This document shows, in pieces, positions 1 through 9,264 of a DNA stretch of 64,000 nucleotides; within the stretch, counting starts at the first letter, position 1, and each line of letters opens with the position of its first letter. The position numbers were made by a program, and so were the translations under genes. The notes below the pieces were generated by a model, which worked only from the letters and a program-made list of their open reading frames with translations, ran no database searches and was not told the DNA's origin. This DNA is from Amygdalobacter nucleatus. GTDB lineage: Bacteria > Bacillota > Clostridia > Saccharofermentanales > Fastidiosipilaceae. The stretch lies in assembly GCF_029167365.1 (NCBI RefSeq), contig NZ_JARFNM010000001.1:62001-126000 (forward strand). Direction: 5' to 3'.

Positions 1-1200
1 ACTAACAGTTGGCACAACAATTTTTGCTTCCTTAACCTGTGCAATTGCCTGGCCTAAAATTTTAGTTGTAGCATCAGAACTCTTCTCTGCCAATTCCTTA
101 ACGTTGATATTCTGGTTGGATGGGTTAGCACCTACTTTTTCAAAGATAACTTTTTGAACTTCATCACTTATCATATAGCGCAAGAATTCAAGTGCTAGTT
201 TCTTTTTGGCATCAGACATCTTGTTGGAAATTGTGATACCACCGCCTGAAGAGCTAATTGCTACACCGCAAGGATAGATACCAGGTTGCAAGCTTGGGTT
301 TTTAGACATGCCACCAGCAGCCCAAACGCCGTTGAAGAATACGGCAGACTTGCCTTCTTCAAAATCTTTTGAATAGGCGTTAGCGTCACCACCAGCATTC
401 TTTGAACCGTTAGCTTGCATTTCAGTCATAACAGCTTTCAACGTATCAGCAAAAGCCTTGGACTCAATGCCTTCCTTGGTCAAAGGTTCAGCCAATAATT
501 TTCTGCCCTCTTCTGTAACACCTAACAACGTGTTAAACAAGCGAATAGATGGTTCACCAGCACCAAAGGCATAAATACCATTCACTTTTCTCACAGTTGC
601 CATAGCTGCTGTGAAATCTTCCCAAGTTGCCCACTGATCAGGTGTTTTGGCGTTAGCTTTAGCGAAAATATCCTTGTTATACCACAAGCCCATGGTGAAC
701 AGCTGTTCATGGACAGTGTAAATTTTGCCATCTTTCAAATTCTGCTCATAGTTGATACCAGCATTTTTCTCTAATTTATTCTCATCAATGAATGGTTTTA
801 AATCTACGACTAAGCCTTGATTAATAGCTGCCAATGATACAGCATTACCTGCTAAGTCTATTACATCAGGGAATTCGCCGCTGGCAACTTTATTTTTCAT
901 TATATCTTTTAGATCGCCACTAACAGGAATTGGCTTGAATTCAACATTTTCGCCTTTATGTTGTTCAGCAAATTTCTCATACAAGTCACGCATGACTTTC
1001 GCAACTGGCCATTCTTTTTCAGCATGATGATAACCGTGATAAAATTCCAAAACCTCTTTTTCGGAAGAAGCATTAGCTGTCTCTTGTACAGTTTTTTCGT
1101 TTGCTGCCTTTCCGCTCGGTTCAGTTTTCTTAACTTGACAAGCAGTTAACCCTAAAGCTAATACTAAGCTTCCTGCTACAATTCTTAAAGACTTTTTCAT
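1..1200 (-). CDS. Extracellular solute-binding lipoprotein of a sugar ABC transporter (partial, C-terminus beyond left edge)
   Basis: The frame is open from an ATG at 1200 down to base 1, giving 400 codons with no stop, so the C-terminus lies outside the window. The N-terminus is a lipoprotein signal: MKKS, a hydrophobic stretch, then the lipobox LTAC with the Cys near residue 21. The mature part has the look of family 1 solute-binding proteins, with segments such as FPDVIDLAG, LWYNKDIF and FFNGVWAAGG. It should be lipid-anchored outside the membrane and deliver a sugar or oligosaccharide to an ABC permease, presumably encoded to the left. A GGAGGT ribosome site precedes the ATG. A LacI-type repressor gene and a GH36 glycosidase lie just upstream on the same strand, so an alpha-galactoside-type substrate is plausible but inferred. 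Confidence 0.9.
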   Translation of the reverse strand, partial: MKKSLRIVAGSLVLALGLTACQVKKTEPSGKAANEKTVQETANASSEKEVLEFYHGYHHAEKEWPVAKVMRDLYEKFAEQHKGENVEFKPIPVSGDLKDIMKNKVASGEFPDVIDLAGNAVSLAAINQGLVVDLKPFIDENKLEKNAGINYEQNLKDGKIYTVHEQLFTMGLWYNKDIFAKANAKTPDQWATWEDFTAAMATVRKVNGIYAFGAGEPSIRLFNTLLGVTEEGRKLLAEPLTKEGIESKAFADTLKAVMTEMQANGSKNAGGDANAYSKDFEEGKSAVFFNGVWAAGGMSKNPSLQPGIYPCGVAISSSGGGITISNKMSDAKKKLALEFLRYMISDEVQKVIFEKVGANPSNQNINVKELAEKSSDATTKILGQAIAQVKEAKIVVPTVS

Positions 1201-1304
1201 GACAGACCTCCATGTCGATATTTATAGTCTTTTCCAACTGTATACAAACATGTTTATTCAGCAGTCTGACAACAAAACGCATTTATATAGCAGCTGTTTT
1301 GTAC

Positions 1305-1340
1305 AGTATAGCACAAAGCAAGCAAAAGTGAACCGTTTCA
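1305..1340 (-). promoter_or_regulatory. Candidate promoter and LacI-family operator for the solute-binding protein gene
   Basis: On the minus strand TGAAACGGTTCA (1329-1340) is a near-perfect palindrome with a central CG, the usual form of LacI/GalR-family operators. A TATACT box lies at 1305-1310. A weak TTCACT -35 at 1327-1332 overlaps the operator. The repressor gene ends about 50 bp upstream, so the neighbouring LacI-type protein is the natural candidate to bind here. Confidence 0.5.
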
Positions 1341-1386
1341 TTTTTATTTTTGCAATTTTTTTATGAATTTCTTATTTCGTAAAAAA

Positions 1387-2388
1387 TTAAAGTTTGCGAA
1401 TGCTTTCTGTGTAATGCATGCTTGGCTTATGATAAATAATTCGGGGATAATCTGAATAATCTCCACAAATACGTCTATACAAAAGTTTGCCAGCTTCGAT
1501 GCCCATCTGATTAGTCGGTTGTTCAGCAAACGAAAGTGGTGGATTTACCACATTTGCAAGTGGTGAATTGTCAAAGCCAATTACAGAAATATCGTCAGGT
1601 ATTTTTAACTTCAAATAGTTAATGGCTAGATAAGCTCCGATCGTCATATCATGGTTACTGATAAACACAGCTGATGGTCGGGTGGGCAAAGCCCATAAAC
1701 GCAACATAGCATTGTAGCCACCATCGACACTGTAATCACCACATTGAATGTACGCTGTTTGATTGCTTATCCCACTTTCTTGCATAGCTCGTTTATAACC
1801 AGCTAAACGTCCAACGGTTGTATAGTGGCTAAAATCACCTGTAATAATGGCTATATTTTTATGACCTTGTTCAATCAAATATCTGGTTGATTCATAACCA
1901 GCTTTTTCGTTATCCAAAACAACGCAATCAGTAGGCCAGTCCTTGATAACTTGGTCTAAAAGCACTAAAGGTATATTGTTTTTCTGAATAATCTCAATCT
2001 GCCTACCATCTACCCCATAGGGTATTAAAATTATGCCGTCCACTAAACGATCGATCAGAAACTGAGTTTTACGCAATTCCACCTCTGCATCGTTATGGCA
2101 TTCACAAACGATAACGCTATAGCCAAGGGGTAGCAACGTAGCCTCAATAGATGAAATCATGGAGGTACAAAACATGGAACTCAGCATCGGTAACAAAACT
2201 GCAACTGAAAATGATTTAGCATTACGTAAACCCTTAGCAATACTGTTCGGGCGAAAATTTAAATCTTTAACAGCTGCTTCAATAGCCAAACGAGTATTAT
2301 TTTTGACTGTTTTGCCATTAATATATTTCGAAACAGTACCTACTGAAAGCCCAGCGCGAGCTGCCACATCACGAATAGTTGAAGCCAA
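1387..2388 (-). CDS. LacI/GalR-family transcriptional repressor
   Basis: The protein of about 333 residues starts with the LacI helix-turn-helix (STIRDVAARAGLSVGTVSKY) and hinge helix (RPNSIAKGLR). A periplasmic-binding-protein-like effector domain follows, with the family segments DGIILIPYG, GHKNIAIITG and DISVIGFDNSPLA. A TTG at 2394 sits only one base from the AAAGGAG ribosome site. The TTG two codons later (2388) has normal spacing, so I chose it. The gene begins 13 bp after the GH36 gene and is followed by the solute-binding protein gene, whose leader carries a palindromic operator. It is probably a local sugar-responsive repressor. The ligand is unknown but likely derives from the glycoside cleaved by the GH36 enzyme. 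Confidence 0.92.
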   Translation of the reverse strand: MASTIRDVAARAGLSVGTVSKYINGKTVKNNTRLAIEAAVKDLNFRPNSIAKGLRNAKSFSVAVLLPMLSSMFCTSMISSIEATLLPLGYSVIVCECHNDAEVELRKTQFLIDRLVDGIILIPYGVDGRQIEIIQKNNIPLVLLDQVIKDWPTDCVVLDNEKAGYESTRYLIEQGHKNIAIITGDFSHYTTVGRLAGYKRAMQESGISNQTAYIQCGDYSVDGGYNAMLRLWALPTRPSAVFISNHDMTIGAYLAINYLKLKIPDDISVIGFDNSPLANVVNPPLSFAEQPTNQMGIEAGKLLYRRICGDYSDYPRIIYHKPSMHYTESIRKL

Positions 2389-2401
2389 AGTCAATCTCCT
2401 T

Positions 2402-4288
2402 TTATTTTTGCCAAATAGCTATCGTATATGGAGCTAGTTCTACCCAACCATCAGCCAAATGTGTAACTTTTTCTTGCCCGATAATCAGATCATTAGCTGC
2501 TAAATGCAAATTAGTTAATTGAATTTTTTGCTTGCTATCAGTTGGATTTCGCAAAGAAACAATAATTTCGTTGCTCTTTGGTTCCTTACAGTAATAGCCA
2601 TACACAGCCTTATTACGTGCTTCTCTGCCCAACAATTGACTATGTCTAAGCACGTGCCAATTTGCTTCTATCCACTTAACAGCTCTTGCATTAGCTTGCC
2701 AACGCAAGTCATCAAACATCGTATGTGAATAATAGAATTCAAACAAAGCTTGACCACGTGTTGCAATAAACATTAAATAATGTTCAAAATCTTCAGTTTC
2801 CGCAAAGAATGGATGACCTAAGAAAGTCGGCATAAGCTTCTTTCCATAAATAGGTTCATGGTTATAAATAGCCCAAAGCGGTAATTGCAAGCCTCTTTCA
2901 ACAAAGAATTCATAGTATTTGCTGTCACGATATGTCAGCATGCTATTCAAATCATCACCCGCATTTGTGCTAAAACCAACGTCCTGAGATGTTTGCAGCC
3001 AAAGGCTATTTACCCACTTCAGGAACCACGGGCTAGGATTCACATATGAGGTCAAATTAATCCAATAGTCAGCTCTACCGCTTGCCTGTCTAAGCTCTGT
3101 CAGCATCTTAAGTAAAAACTCATATACAGGTGTCATTAACCACATGCCATGTGGATCACTTGGTTCATTGGTGTCTGGCTTCAGTAACCAGCCGTCAATT
3201 TTCCAATAACTAATTCCATAGTCAGCCTGTAACTTCAGCATTCGCTCTTTAAGCGCCATTAAATAGCGAAAATCGCCCACATTAACATCATTGGACTTCT
3301 TATTTTTGCTGCCTAAGCCTAATTCAGCATGTGTTTCCAGCCAATTACTCATCGTAATTTCGGTACCGCCATAGCCGCCACGTGGGCCTATCCATAAACC
3401 CAAAGCAGCATTCATTTCATCTAATTCAGCTTTTATGTTGGTAAATCCGTTAGAGAATTTAGCATTAAACTCCCAGAAGCTGTCATATTTGGGCCAGCCA
3501 TCATCGACTACATAAGCATCTAACTGTACACCGTAGTCATTAAATCCCTTATGAATAGCTGCAAAGCTCTGCAAGATATTTTCCTCGTTAATATCTGTCA
3601 TATGATCGTACCATGAGTTATATTGTTTACGCAAATATATTGCTTGGGCAATGCTAGCTATATAGTCATAGAAAGCTGTTTGCACGACTTCTTTATCTGT
3701 CCCACAAGCTGCACCTAATATAGTTGGCCAAATAACTTTAGGTTCATCAAGCTTAACCTTTTGACCGACATAATAACGGGAAAAGAAGCGCTGTTGGCAA
3801 ACTCTATTTTCGCCTAAAGGAAACTCCATGCCACTAAAAAATGATTTAATATAAACAGGTTGGCCTAATTCTACGTAATAGCCTGAAAAATTGGCCATTT
3901 CTTTAATATCAGCCTGTTTCGGTACTGTATACACTTCATCCAAATCAGATAAATTTAAGCATTCAACATCGATGTAATTAATAGCTTGATCGGCTCTGAC
4001 AATTTTTGCTTGCTTTCTTAAAAGCTGTTTCCCCACACTATATGTAACTTCCAAATCGGCTAAGGTACTATGAAAAGCAACTACTATTTCAGCGTCTGTA
4101 TTTTGCTTAATTACAGCCTGCATATTAGAACTTGCTAATTTGCTGCCATCAATAAATTGAAGCAAAAACTCATCATTGCCACAATTCTGCAAACTTATAT
4201 TACTTAATTTATTGTGAATACAAGCTGTGTAGAATTTAACTCCATCATAGCTAAACTCCCGACTCAAATTAGCGTTTTCTAAGACCAT
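2402..4288 (-). CDS. GH36-family alpha-galactosidase or alpha-N-acetylgalactosaminidase
   Basis: The 628-residue protein has no signal peptide and is probably cytoplasmic. An N-terminal beta-rich domain is followed by a TIM barrel with GH36/GH27 hallmarks: NSWYDH near 225, YVVDDGW near 260 and YWKIDGW near 361-367, in which Asp365 is the expected nucleophile. A later SQDVGF segment may hold the acid/base Asp (inference). The length and the WYDH/KIDGW style resemble the clostridial alpha-N-acetylgalactosaminidases of family GH36 as I recall them, so either alpha-Gal or alpha-GalNAc specificity is possible. A GAGAAGGG ribosome site lies upstream. It appears co-transcribed with the LacI-type repressor (13 bp gap) and is probably fed by the ABC binding protein downstream. 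Confidence is high for the family and low for the substrate. Confidence 0.85.
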   Translation of the reverse strand: MVLENANLSREFSYDGVKFYTACIHNKLSNISLQNCGNDEFLLQFIDGSKLASSNMQAVIKQNTDAEIVVAFHSTLADLEVTYSVGKQLLRKQAKIVRADQAINYIDVECLNLSDLDEVYTVPKQADIKEMANFSGYYVELGQPVYIKSFFSGMEFPLGENRVCQQRFFSRYYVGQKVKLDEPKVIWPTILGAACGTDKEVVQTAFYDYIASIAQAIYLRKQYNSWYDHMTDINEENILQSFAAIHKGFNDYGVQLDAYVVDDGWPKYDSFWEFNAKFSNGFTNIKAELDEMNAALGLWIGPRGGYGGTEITMSNWLETHAELGLGSKNKKSNDVNVGDFRYLMALKERMLKLQADYGISYWKIDGWLLKPDTNEPSDPHGMWLMTPVYEFLLKMLTELRQASGRADYWINLTSYVNPSPWFLKWVNSLWLQTSQDVGFSTNAGDDLNSMLTYRDSKYYEFFVERGLQLPLWAIYNHEPIYGKKLMPTFLGHPFFAETEDFEHYLMFIATRGQALFEFYYSHTMFDDLRWQANARAVKWIEANWHVLRHSQLLGREARNKAVYGYYCKEPKSNEIIVSLRNPTDSKQKIQLTNLHLAANDLIIGQEKVTHLADGWVELAPYTIAIWQK

Positions 4289-4338
4289 AAATATACCATT
4301 ACCCTTCTCTTAATTGTGCAAATCATATCACACTCGCC

Positions 4339-5742
4339 TTACCCCTCGCCCTTGATTCTTTCCAAATCGTCGCTGATGATTGAATGCCAAGGCGTGAACA
4401 GGAGCATTATTACGATAATGATCGCTGCCAAATAATTGGACACGAGATTGCCGTAGAACACGGCATCGACACCCATCTTTTTGATGAAAATGCGAATGAA
4501 AATATAGCGAATTAACCAGATACGTAAGACGCCGGCAAATAGTGGCACTTTTGTGCGGCCGAGAGCCACGAACACCGCCTGTACCACGCAGAAAATACCA
4601 AACGGGATTATCGACCAAGTATAAATATCCAACGCCCGCCCAGCTACTTCCAGAATTTCTGGATCATCTCTGAAGAAACGGATGAAGAAGGTACTATTTG
4701 GAATGAAAATCAAGCAGATAATGACTGAAGTTACCAAGCTGATCAGACAAGCTTTGATGCAAATTTGCTTAGCCCGTTTCTCCTGCTCAATACCAATGTT
4801 GATAGCTACCATCGTTGTAACAGTTGTCGCAATGGAAGCTGGCAAGTTAAAGCAAAGAGAGTTGACGTTGGAGGCAATTGCTTGTGCATTCAAAGTCACA
4901 GGGCCGAAGCTCTCGACATCCATCGAAATTAGGAAGAGGCCGAAATAAACCAAAGCTTGGTTCAGCATTGACGGCACGCCGATTTTGAACAATGAGCCAA
5001 GCACAATTTTATCTGGCTTAATGTCATGAATGTCCAACTGATCCTCACTCACAACAATATACAGATCATAGAACATCCAAATGCCGAGGATAAAATAGGA
5101 ACAGAACGAGCTCAAAACAGCACCAAATTCATTCCAACGTAAATATGAAAGGAAAATGCTGTTAAAGATCAATTTCAAGATAAACAGAAAAATCATTCTG
5201 GTGAAAGTTGCTTCTGGTCTGCCGACACTATCTTTAAGGGCATTAAAAATAGCGGCCATAAACAAAAACGGGATAACGAAAGCATACAAACTCAAGTAAT
5301 TAAAAAGCGGCCCTGCAACTTCTGGATTAACATGTTTACTCAAAATAAAAGCAATCAAAACCAAAAACGGTGCTAAAGCCACGCCGAGCAAGAATGAATA
5401 CACCATAACTTGTGACTGAACGTGCTTAACCTTGCTAATAGCGCCCTGACCATATAACTGGCCAATCATACTTCTCGCAGCAATGCCCAAACCTAAAGAT
5501 AAAGAATTGACGGTGTTAATGATAGATGCTGCAAAACCAATTGCACCTGCAACGGCATTAGATGCGGTATTGTTCAAAAATAGGCCATCTGACAAAGTAA
5601 TCATTGATGACACAATCGTCATTAATATCGTTGGCGAGGATAGAAAAAGTAAGGCCTTAACGATACTACCATGTTGAATTAAACCACGACGGTCGGCTGT
5701 ACTGGCACTTAGTTGGCGCAGCCATGCTCTAACGCTTAACAT
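4339..5742 (-). CDS. MATE-family multidrug/Na+-type efflux transporter (first of two)
   Basis: The 467-residue protein is very hydrophobic, with about twelve membrane segments in two halves as in MATE exporters (PF01554). Family-like segments include GSIVKALLFLSSPTILMTIV at the start, LFLNNTASNAVAGAIGFA, and IPSMLNQALVYFGL-type sequence opening the second half. The ATG at 5742 is preceded by AAAGGAG. The glycosidase gene follows after 50 bp on the same strand, so they may share a transcript, though no functional tie is evident. The substrate cannot be assigned from sequence. The 451-residue MATE protein encoded at 7909-9264 is a separate, diverged paralogue. Confidence 0.9.
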   Translation of the reverse strand: MLSVRAWLRQLSASTADRRGLIQHGSIVKALLFLSSPTILMTIVSSMITLSDGLFLNNTASNAVAGAIGFAASIINTVNSLSLGLGIAARSMIGQLYGQGAISKVKHVQSQVMVYSFLLGVALAPFLVLIAFILSKHVNPEVAGPLFNYLSLYAFVIPFLFMAAIFNALKDSVGRPEATFTRMIFLFILKLIFNSIFLSYLRWNEFGAVLSSFCSYFILGIWMFYDLYIVVSEDQLDIHDIKPDKIVLGSLFKIGVPSMLNQALVYFGLFLISMDVESFGPVTLNAQAIASNVNSLCFNLPASIATTVTTMVAINIGIEQEKRAKQICIKACLISLVTSVIICLIFIPNSTFFIRFFRDDPEILEVAGRALDIYTWSIIPFGIFCVVQAVFVALGRTKVPLFAGVLRIWLIRYIFIRIFIKKMGVDAVFYGNLVSNYLAAIIIVIMLLFTPWHSIISDDLERIKGEG

Positions 5743-6164
5743 CTTGGCACAATCTCCTTTAGCACTATTAATTTAACTTTACATTTGGGGTGTTAATTTA
5801 ATTAATTTTAGTCGTTTGGTAGAATTTCGCAAGTATACAAAATGTATCATTTGGGTTACTTAAAATTAGTTCCAAGCTACGTTCTAAATAGCAGTCTACC
5901 TACTGTCTAACGTACAGGGTTTATGCTAGAAGCATAGATCCCCTCCATACAGCAAAAGGCGCTTACCAAGCTTGTAGCAAGCACATCACGAAACAATTAT
6001 TGTAAGCCTAACATCTGCAAGGAATTTTTGCGGAAATCCGCATTTATTCTCTCCCGAGAATCTAAAATTCATCCCTAAGGCTCATTTTGCTCCTTAAATC
6101 TGACTTTACCCTAAGCTTAAATTGCTCCTAAGCTAAATTAAGCCTCTAAAACTAAACCTAGACC
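5743..6164. other. 422-bp intergenic region without a supported gene
   Basis: No frame of useful length with a ribosome site is present. The part next to 5742 is AT-rich (TTAATTTAATTAATTTTAG) and probably carries the MATE promoter, but no convincing -35/-10 pair stands out. TATGCT-AGA-AGCATA at 5922-5936 is a perfect short hairpin without a T-run. From 6040 to 6160 loose CTAAG/CTAAA-type repeats occur and look like sequence drift. Confidence 0.4.
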
Positions 6165-6458
6165 CTATTGACGCCAAATGCGTTTACGCACAAACAGCAA
6201 AACATCTATCGTTTGCATAATAATTATGAAGCTTAAAAGCCAGCCAAAGTGAATTAGTCCTAGCACAACCAATAGCACAAGCCCGATATTTACGCTCAGT
6301 AGGAAGAACCACACATAAACATATTTACTTTTTCTAAGCGCTGCTAGTTCAGAATAAAAGTTATATTGCCAGCCAAGCTTATGACGCGTGTAAAAACACG
6401 CTACCAGATTGAAAACTTGTAGGCCAAATAGGCAACAGATGAACCACATTTTATGCAT
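6165..6458 (-). CDS. Small three-helix membrane protein of unknown function
   Basis: The 97-residue protein has about three predicted membrane helices, near residues 4-21, 48-70 and 72-90. Aromatic and basic residues lie between them (YTRHKLGWQYNFYSEL) and the C-terminus is basic (RKRIWRQ). A GGGGGAG ribosome site lies about 8 bases before the ATG. I do not recognise the family. It is an isolated gene, with a 140-bp gap from the phosphofructokinase gene upstream and more than 400 bp to the next gene downstream. Expression is supported only by the ribosome site and clean frame. Confidence 0.55.
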   Translation of the reverse strand: MHKMWFICCLFGLQVFNLVACFYTRHKLGWQYNFYSELAALRKSKYVYVWFFLLSVNIGLVLLVVLGLIHFGWLLSFIIIMQTIDVLLFVRKRIWRQ

Positions 6459-6601
6459 ATAGCGCTCCCCCTATACATCGCATATCGTAATATAAGTATT
6501 GCTAAATTCATCTTACAAGCTCAAGGCTGAACTTACAAACAATCTAGGCTCTTTCTTATAAACAAATTTTCTACAAGTTAAACTCTCTACAACTTAAGCT
6601 T

Positions 6602-7852
6602 CTATAACAAGTTTCGCTCTAACTTAGCAAAGTCAGGCAAACCATTTGAAGTTAGTTTCAATTCTAATGGTGCTTTGGCATGATCGATATTGCTGATTAA
6701 TGGTAAACAATAATTAATAAAATCTGCCGTCACATCGTTACCAGCCGCATTGATCCACTCTCTTGGCACCAATTTTTCGGCATTGGCTACCTCATCTAAA
6801 TCCACTAAACCATATGTCGTTTCGTAAGTGTCGGCTTCTTTTCGCTTGATTGTCACCATCTTGCCACTCACGCCATTTACCGCCTGTAATACAGCTTCTC
6901 TGCCTACTTGATATGCCTCACACAAATCAACTTCAGAGGCCAAATGATTAGCTGCCCGCTGCAAAAGTGAAAACTCAATGCCTCGCACCTTGGTATTTAA
7001 GCGCTTCTTCAAAATCTCAGCCAAGATATGACCAGCGCCACCCTGCTGCTTGTGGCCAAACACATCATCTTCTTCATCTTCGCCCGACAAGTCAGTGATA
7101 AATCTGCCATCTGCTAAATGCAAGCTCTCGGCCACCGCAATTATAATTAAGCGTTTTTGCTTGCGTAAAGCCTGCACTTCTTCGATAAATTTCTCTATGT
7201 CAAACACAACTTCTGGCAAATAGATCAAATCTGGTCCAAAGCCTGTTAAACGAGCCAAGCTGCTACTTGCAGCCAACCAGCCAGCATTTCTACCCATAAT
7301 TTCAAAGACAATTATCTGTTCACTTGTATAGCTGTTAGCATCGCAAGCTACTTCTGAAATCATGGTACTAATGAATCTAGCCGAACTTGCATAACCTGGG
7401 CAATGGTCTGTCTCAACTAAGTCATTGTCGATGGTTTTAGGTACGCCAATTACATAGCACTCATAATCAACCTGCTTAAAAAAAGCGGCCAACCTCGAAC
7501 AAGTGTCCATGGAGTCATTGCCACCATTGTAAAGAAAATAACGAATATTATATTTTTGAAAAACGGCTAACACTTTCGCAAAATCAGCATCCGTATCAGC
7601 GTGTAATTTGTAACGGCAGCTACCTAAGGCTGCACCTGGGGTTGATTTTAGCTTAGCTGTCTCTTGTTTATTCTCCAAGCCTAGCTCAAACAGAGTCTTT
7701 GCTAAGATGCCCTCGACGCCATGGTAGGCTGCATAGATATGCTCAATTTGCGGACATTTACAGGCTGTTTCTAAGGCGCCTTGAACACTACTATTGATCA
7801 CAGCTGTCGGACCGCCAGATTGTGCATACAACAAATTACCACTTTTTTTCAT
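6602..7852 (-). CDS. pfp: Diphosphate-dependent type 6-phosphofructokinase
   Basis: This 416-residue member of the phosphofructokinase family phosphorylates fructose 6-phosphate in glycolysis. The phosphoryl-donor loop reads YNGGNDSMDT (about residues 99-108) and the catalytic loop reads GVPKTIDNDL. ATP-dependent enzymes have GGDGS and PGTIDND. The Asp after GGN and the Lys in PKTIDND are the two signature changes of pyrophosphate-dependent enzymes, so PPi is the likely donor and the reaction reversible. The N-terminal AQSGGPTAVIN loop and MGRNAGW are also typical. The usual first Asp of GGDD is Asn here. The gene stands alone on the minus strand, 56 bp after the second MATE gene. Confidence 0.9.
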   Translation of the reverse strand: MKKSGNLLYAQSGGPTAVINSSVQGALETACKCPQIEHIYAAYHGVEGILAKTLFELGLENKQETAKLKSTPGAALGSCRYKLHADTDADFAKVLAVFQKYNIRYFLYNGGNDSMDTCSRLAAFFKQVDYECYVIGVPKTIDNDLVETDHCPGYASSARFISTMISEVACDANSYTSEQIIVFEIMGRNAGWLAASSSLARLTGFGPDLIYLPEVVFDIEKFIEEVQALRKQKRLIIIAVAESLHLADGRFITDLSGEDEEDDVFGHKQQGGAGHILAEILKKRLNTKVRGIEFSLLQRAANHLASEVDLCEAYQVGREAVLQAVNGVSGKMVTIKRKEADTYETTYGLVDLDEVANAEKLVPREWINAAGNDVTADFINYCLPLISNIDHAKAPLELKLTSNGLPDFAKLERNLL

Positions 7853-7908
7853 AAAATTCTCACTTTACTTTTTAGTCATACCGCATAAGTCTAGCGCTAA
7901 GCACCTTA

Positions 7909-9264
7909 TCATTGCAAACTGTAATCGCTTTTTAGCTTACCAATTGCCGCTACCATGAAGCAGCACAAGACTAAGCACAAGATAATTGAGCAGATGCTGA
8001 GCGCCCACCAAATACCGCGTATTCCATAAATTGAAGACAGATACAAGGCTAATGGGATACGCGCAGCTGTGCAAACAACGCCCACGATAGCTGGAATAGT
8101 CGTGCGACCAAAGCCATTAAAGACGGCACAGATAACAATTTCGGTACACATAAAGACCTGCGAATAAGCAATGATTTGGAGGTAATTAATGCCATGTTTA
8201 ATTACATCCTTGTCGTTGGTAAATATCTTTAGCAATAAATCAGGATAGAAATACAGCAAGCAGGTAGTGAAACAAGCGAAAATGACGATGAACGTTAATG
8301 CCCGCTTGATGACACTATATGTGCGTTTCATATGCTCAGCTGCGTAATTCTGAGCAACCATCGCTGTTACAGCACCGCCGAAGCTGTCAGCTGTCAACCA
8401 AGATAATGACTCAATCTGCACACCTAAGCGCTGCGCTGCGATAGCTGATTCAGAAAAATTATTCACAATTCTAGTGATAGCCATCGCCACCATACTTACT
8501 AAAACTGTTTGCAAAGCTACTGGTGTACCTAAGCGAATATTCTCACACCAAGTATGCCAATTAAATTTTTCTAAGAAATTCAAGTGCTTGAAATTCTCTT
8601 GTTGAAGTAGGAAATAGAACATCAACAGTGCCCCAACCATTTGCGCCATAATCGTTGCCCAAGCAGCACCAGCTACTCCCCAATTGAAAACGAAAATAAA
8701 AATCGGGTCAAAAATAATATTCAGCACCAAACCCACACAGCTAACCAAAAACGGCATTTTGCTATTGCCGTTAGCCATACTTGCCGCACTCGAAGAAGCT
8801 GATAGGAAAGTAAAAGGGATACCGAAGCTGACGATGACAAGGTATGTCCTAGCCAAATGAATTGTCAATGGATTTTGGAAATGGAAAAAACCGATAATCT
8901 GCCGATTGAACAGACAGAAGACAAGGCAAATAAGCAAGGCAATCGAAACGGTACTTTTTAGAGAAATGACGACATTTTCGCGTGCTTTGGCGATATTTTT
9001 ACGGCCCAAATGGGCAGCTGTATTAACTGAGGCACCAATTTTAGCTAGAGCACTAAAGCCCTCACAGAGCCAGAGCAAAATACCACATGTACCTGCTGCA
9101 ACTAAGCCACTTTCGACCTTAGCTAACCAGAAAACGTCCGTTAGGCTATATGCCATGTACATAAAACCTGTCGTCATGATTGGCAAGGCGAGGCGGATCA
9201 ATGTACTCATAATCGGGCCGGTTAAAAGGTCTAAGCTCTTCTGTTCACGCTTCCAAAAACTCAC
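7909..9264 (-). CDS. MATE-family efflux transporter (second of two)
   Basis: The 451-residue polytopic protein has MATE features: LIRLALPIMTTGFMYMAYSLTDVFWLAKV at the N-terminus (family-typical 'P-x-M...D..W'), two halves of about six helices, and VGVVCTAARIPLALYL near the C-terminus. The start is GTG. Its first G is also the last base of the TAG stop of the preceding ATPase gene, so the two genes overlap by one base and are translationally coupled. The coupling puts an exporter in the same transcript as the YhaN/YhaO-like repair pair, with no obvious functional reason. The substrate is unknown. Confidence 0.88.
   Translation of the reverse strand: MSFWKREQKSLDLLTGPIMSTLIRLALPIMTTGFMYMAYSLTDVFWLAKVESGLVAAGTCGILLWLCEGFSALAKIGASVNTAAHLGRKNIAKARENVVISLKSTVSIALLICLVFCLFNRQIIGFFHFQNPLTIHLARTYLVIVSFGIPFTFLSASSSAASMANGNSKMPFLVSCVGLVLNIIFDPIFIFVFNWGVAGAAWATIMAQMVGALLMFYFLLQQENFKHLNFLEKFNWHTWCENIRLGTPVALQTVLVSMVAMAITRIVNNFSESAIAAQRLGVQIESLSWLTADSFGGAVTAMVAQNYAAEHMKRTYSVIKRALTFIVIFACFTTCLLYFYPDLLLKIFTNDKDVIKHGINYLQIIAYSQVFMCTEIVICAVFNGFGRTTIPAIVGVVCTAARIPLALYLSSIYGIRGIWWALSICSIILCLVLCCFMVAAIGKLKSDYSLQ

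Noticed and set aside
4328-4618. 96-codon minus-strand frame within the first MATE gene
   Set aside because: It overlaps the 3' end of a clear MATE gene in another frame and its product resembles nothing.
5922-5936. Perfect short hairpin TATGCT-AGA-AGCATA as a terminator
   Set aside because: The stem is only 6 bp, AT-rich and has no T-run on either strand.
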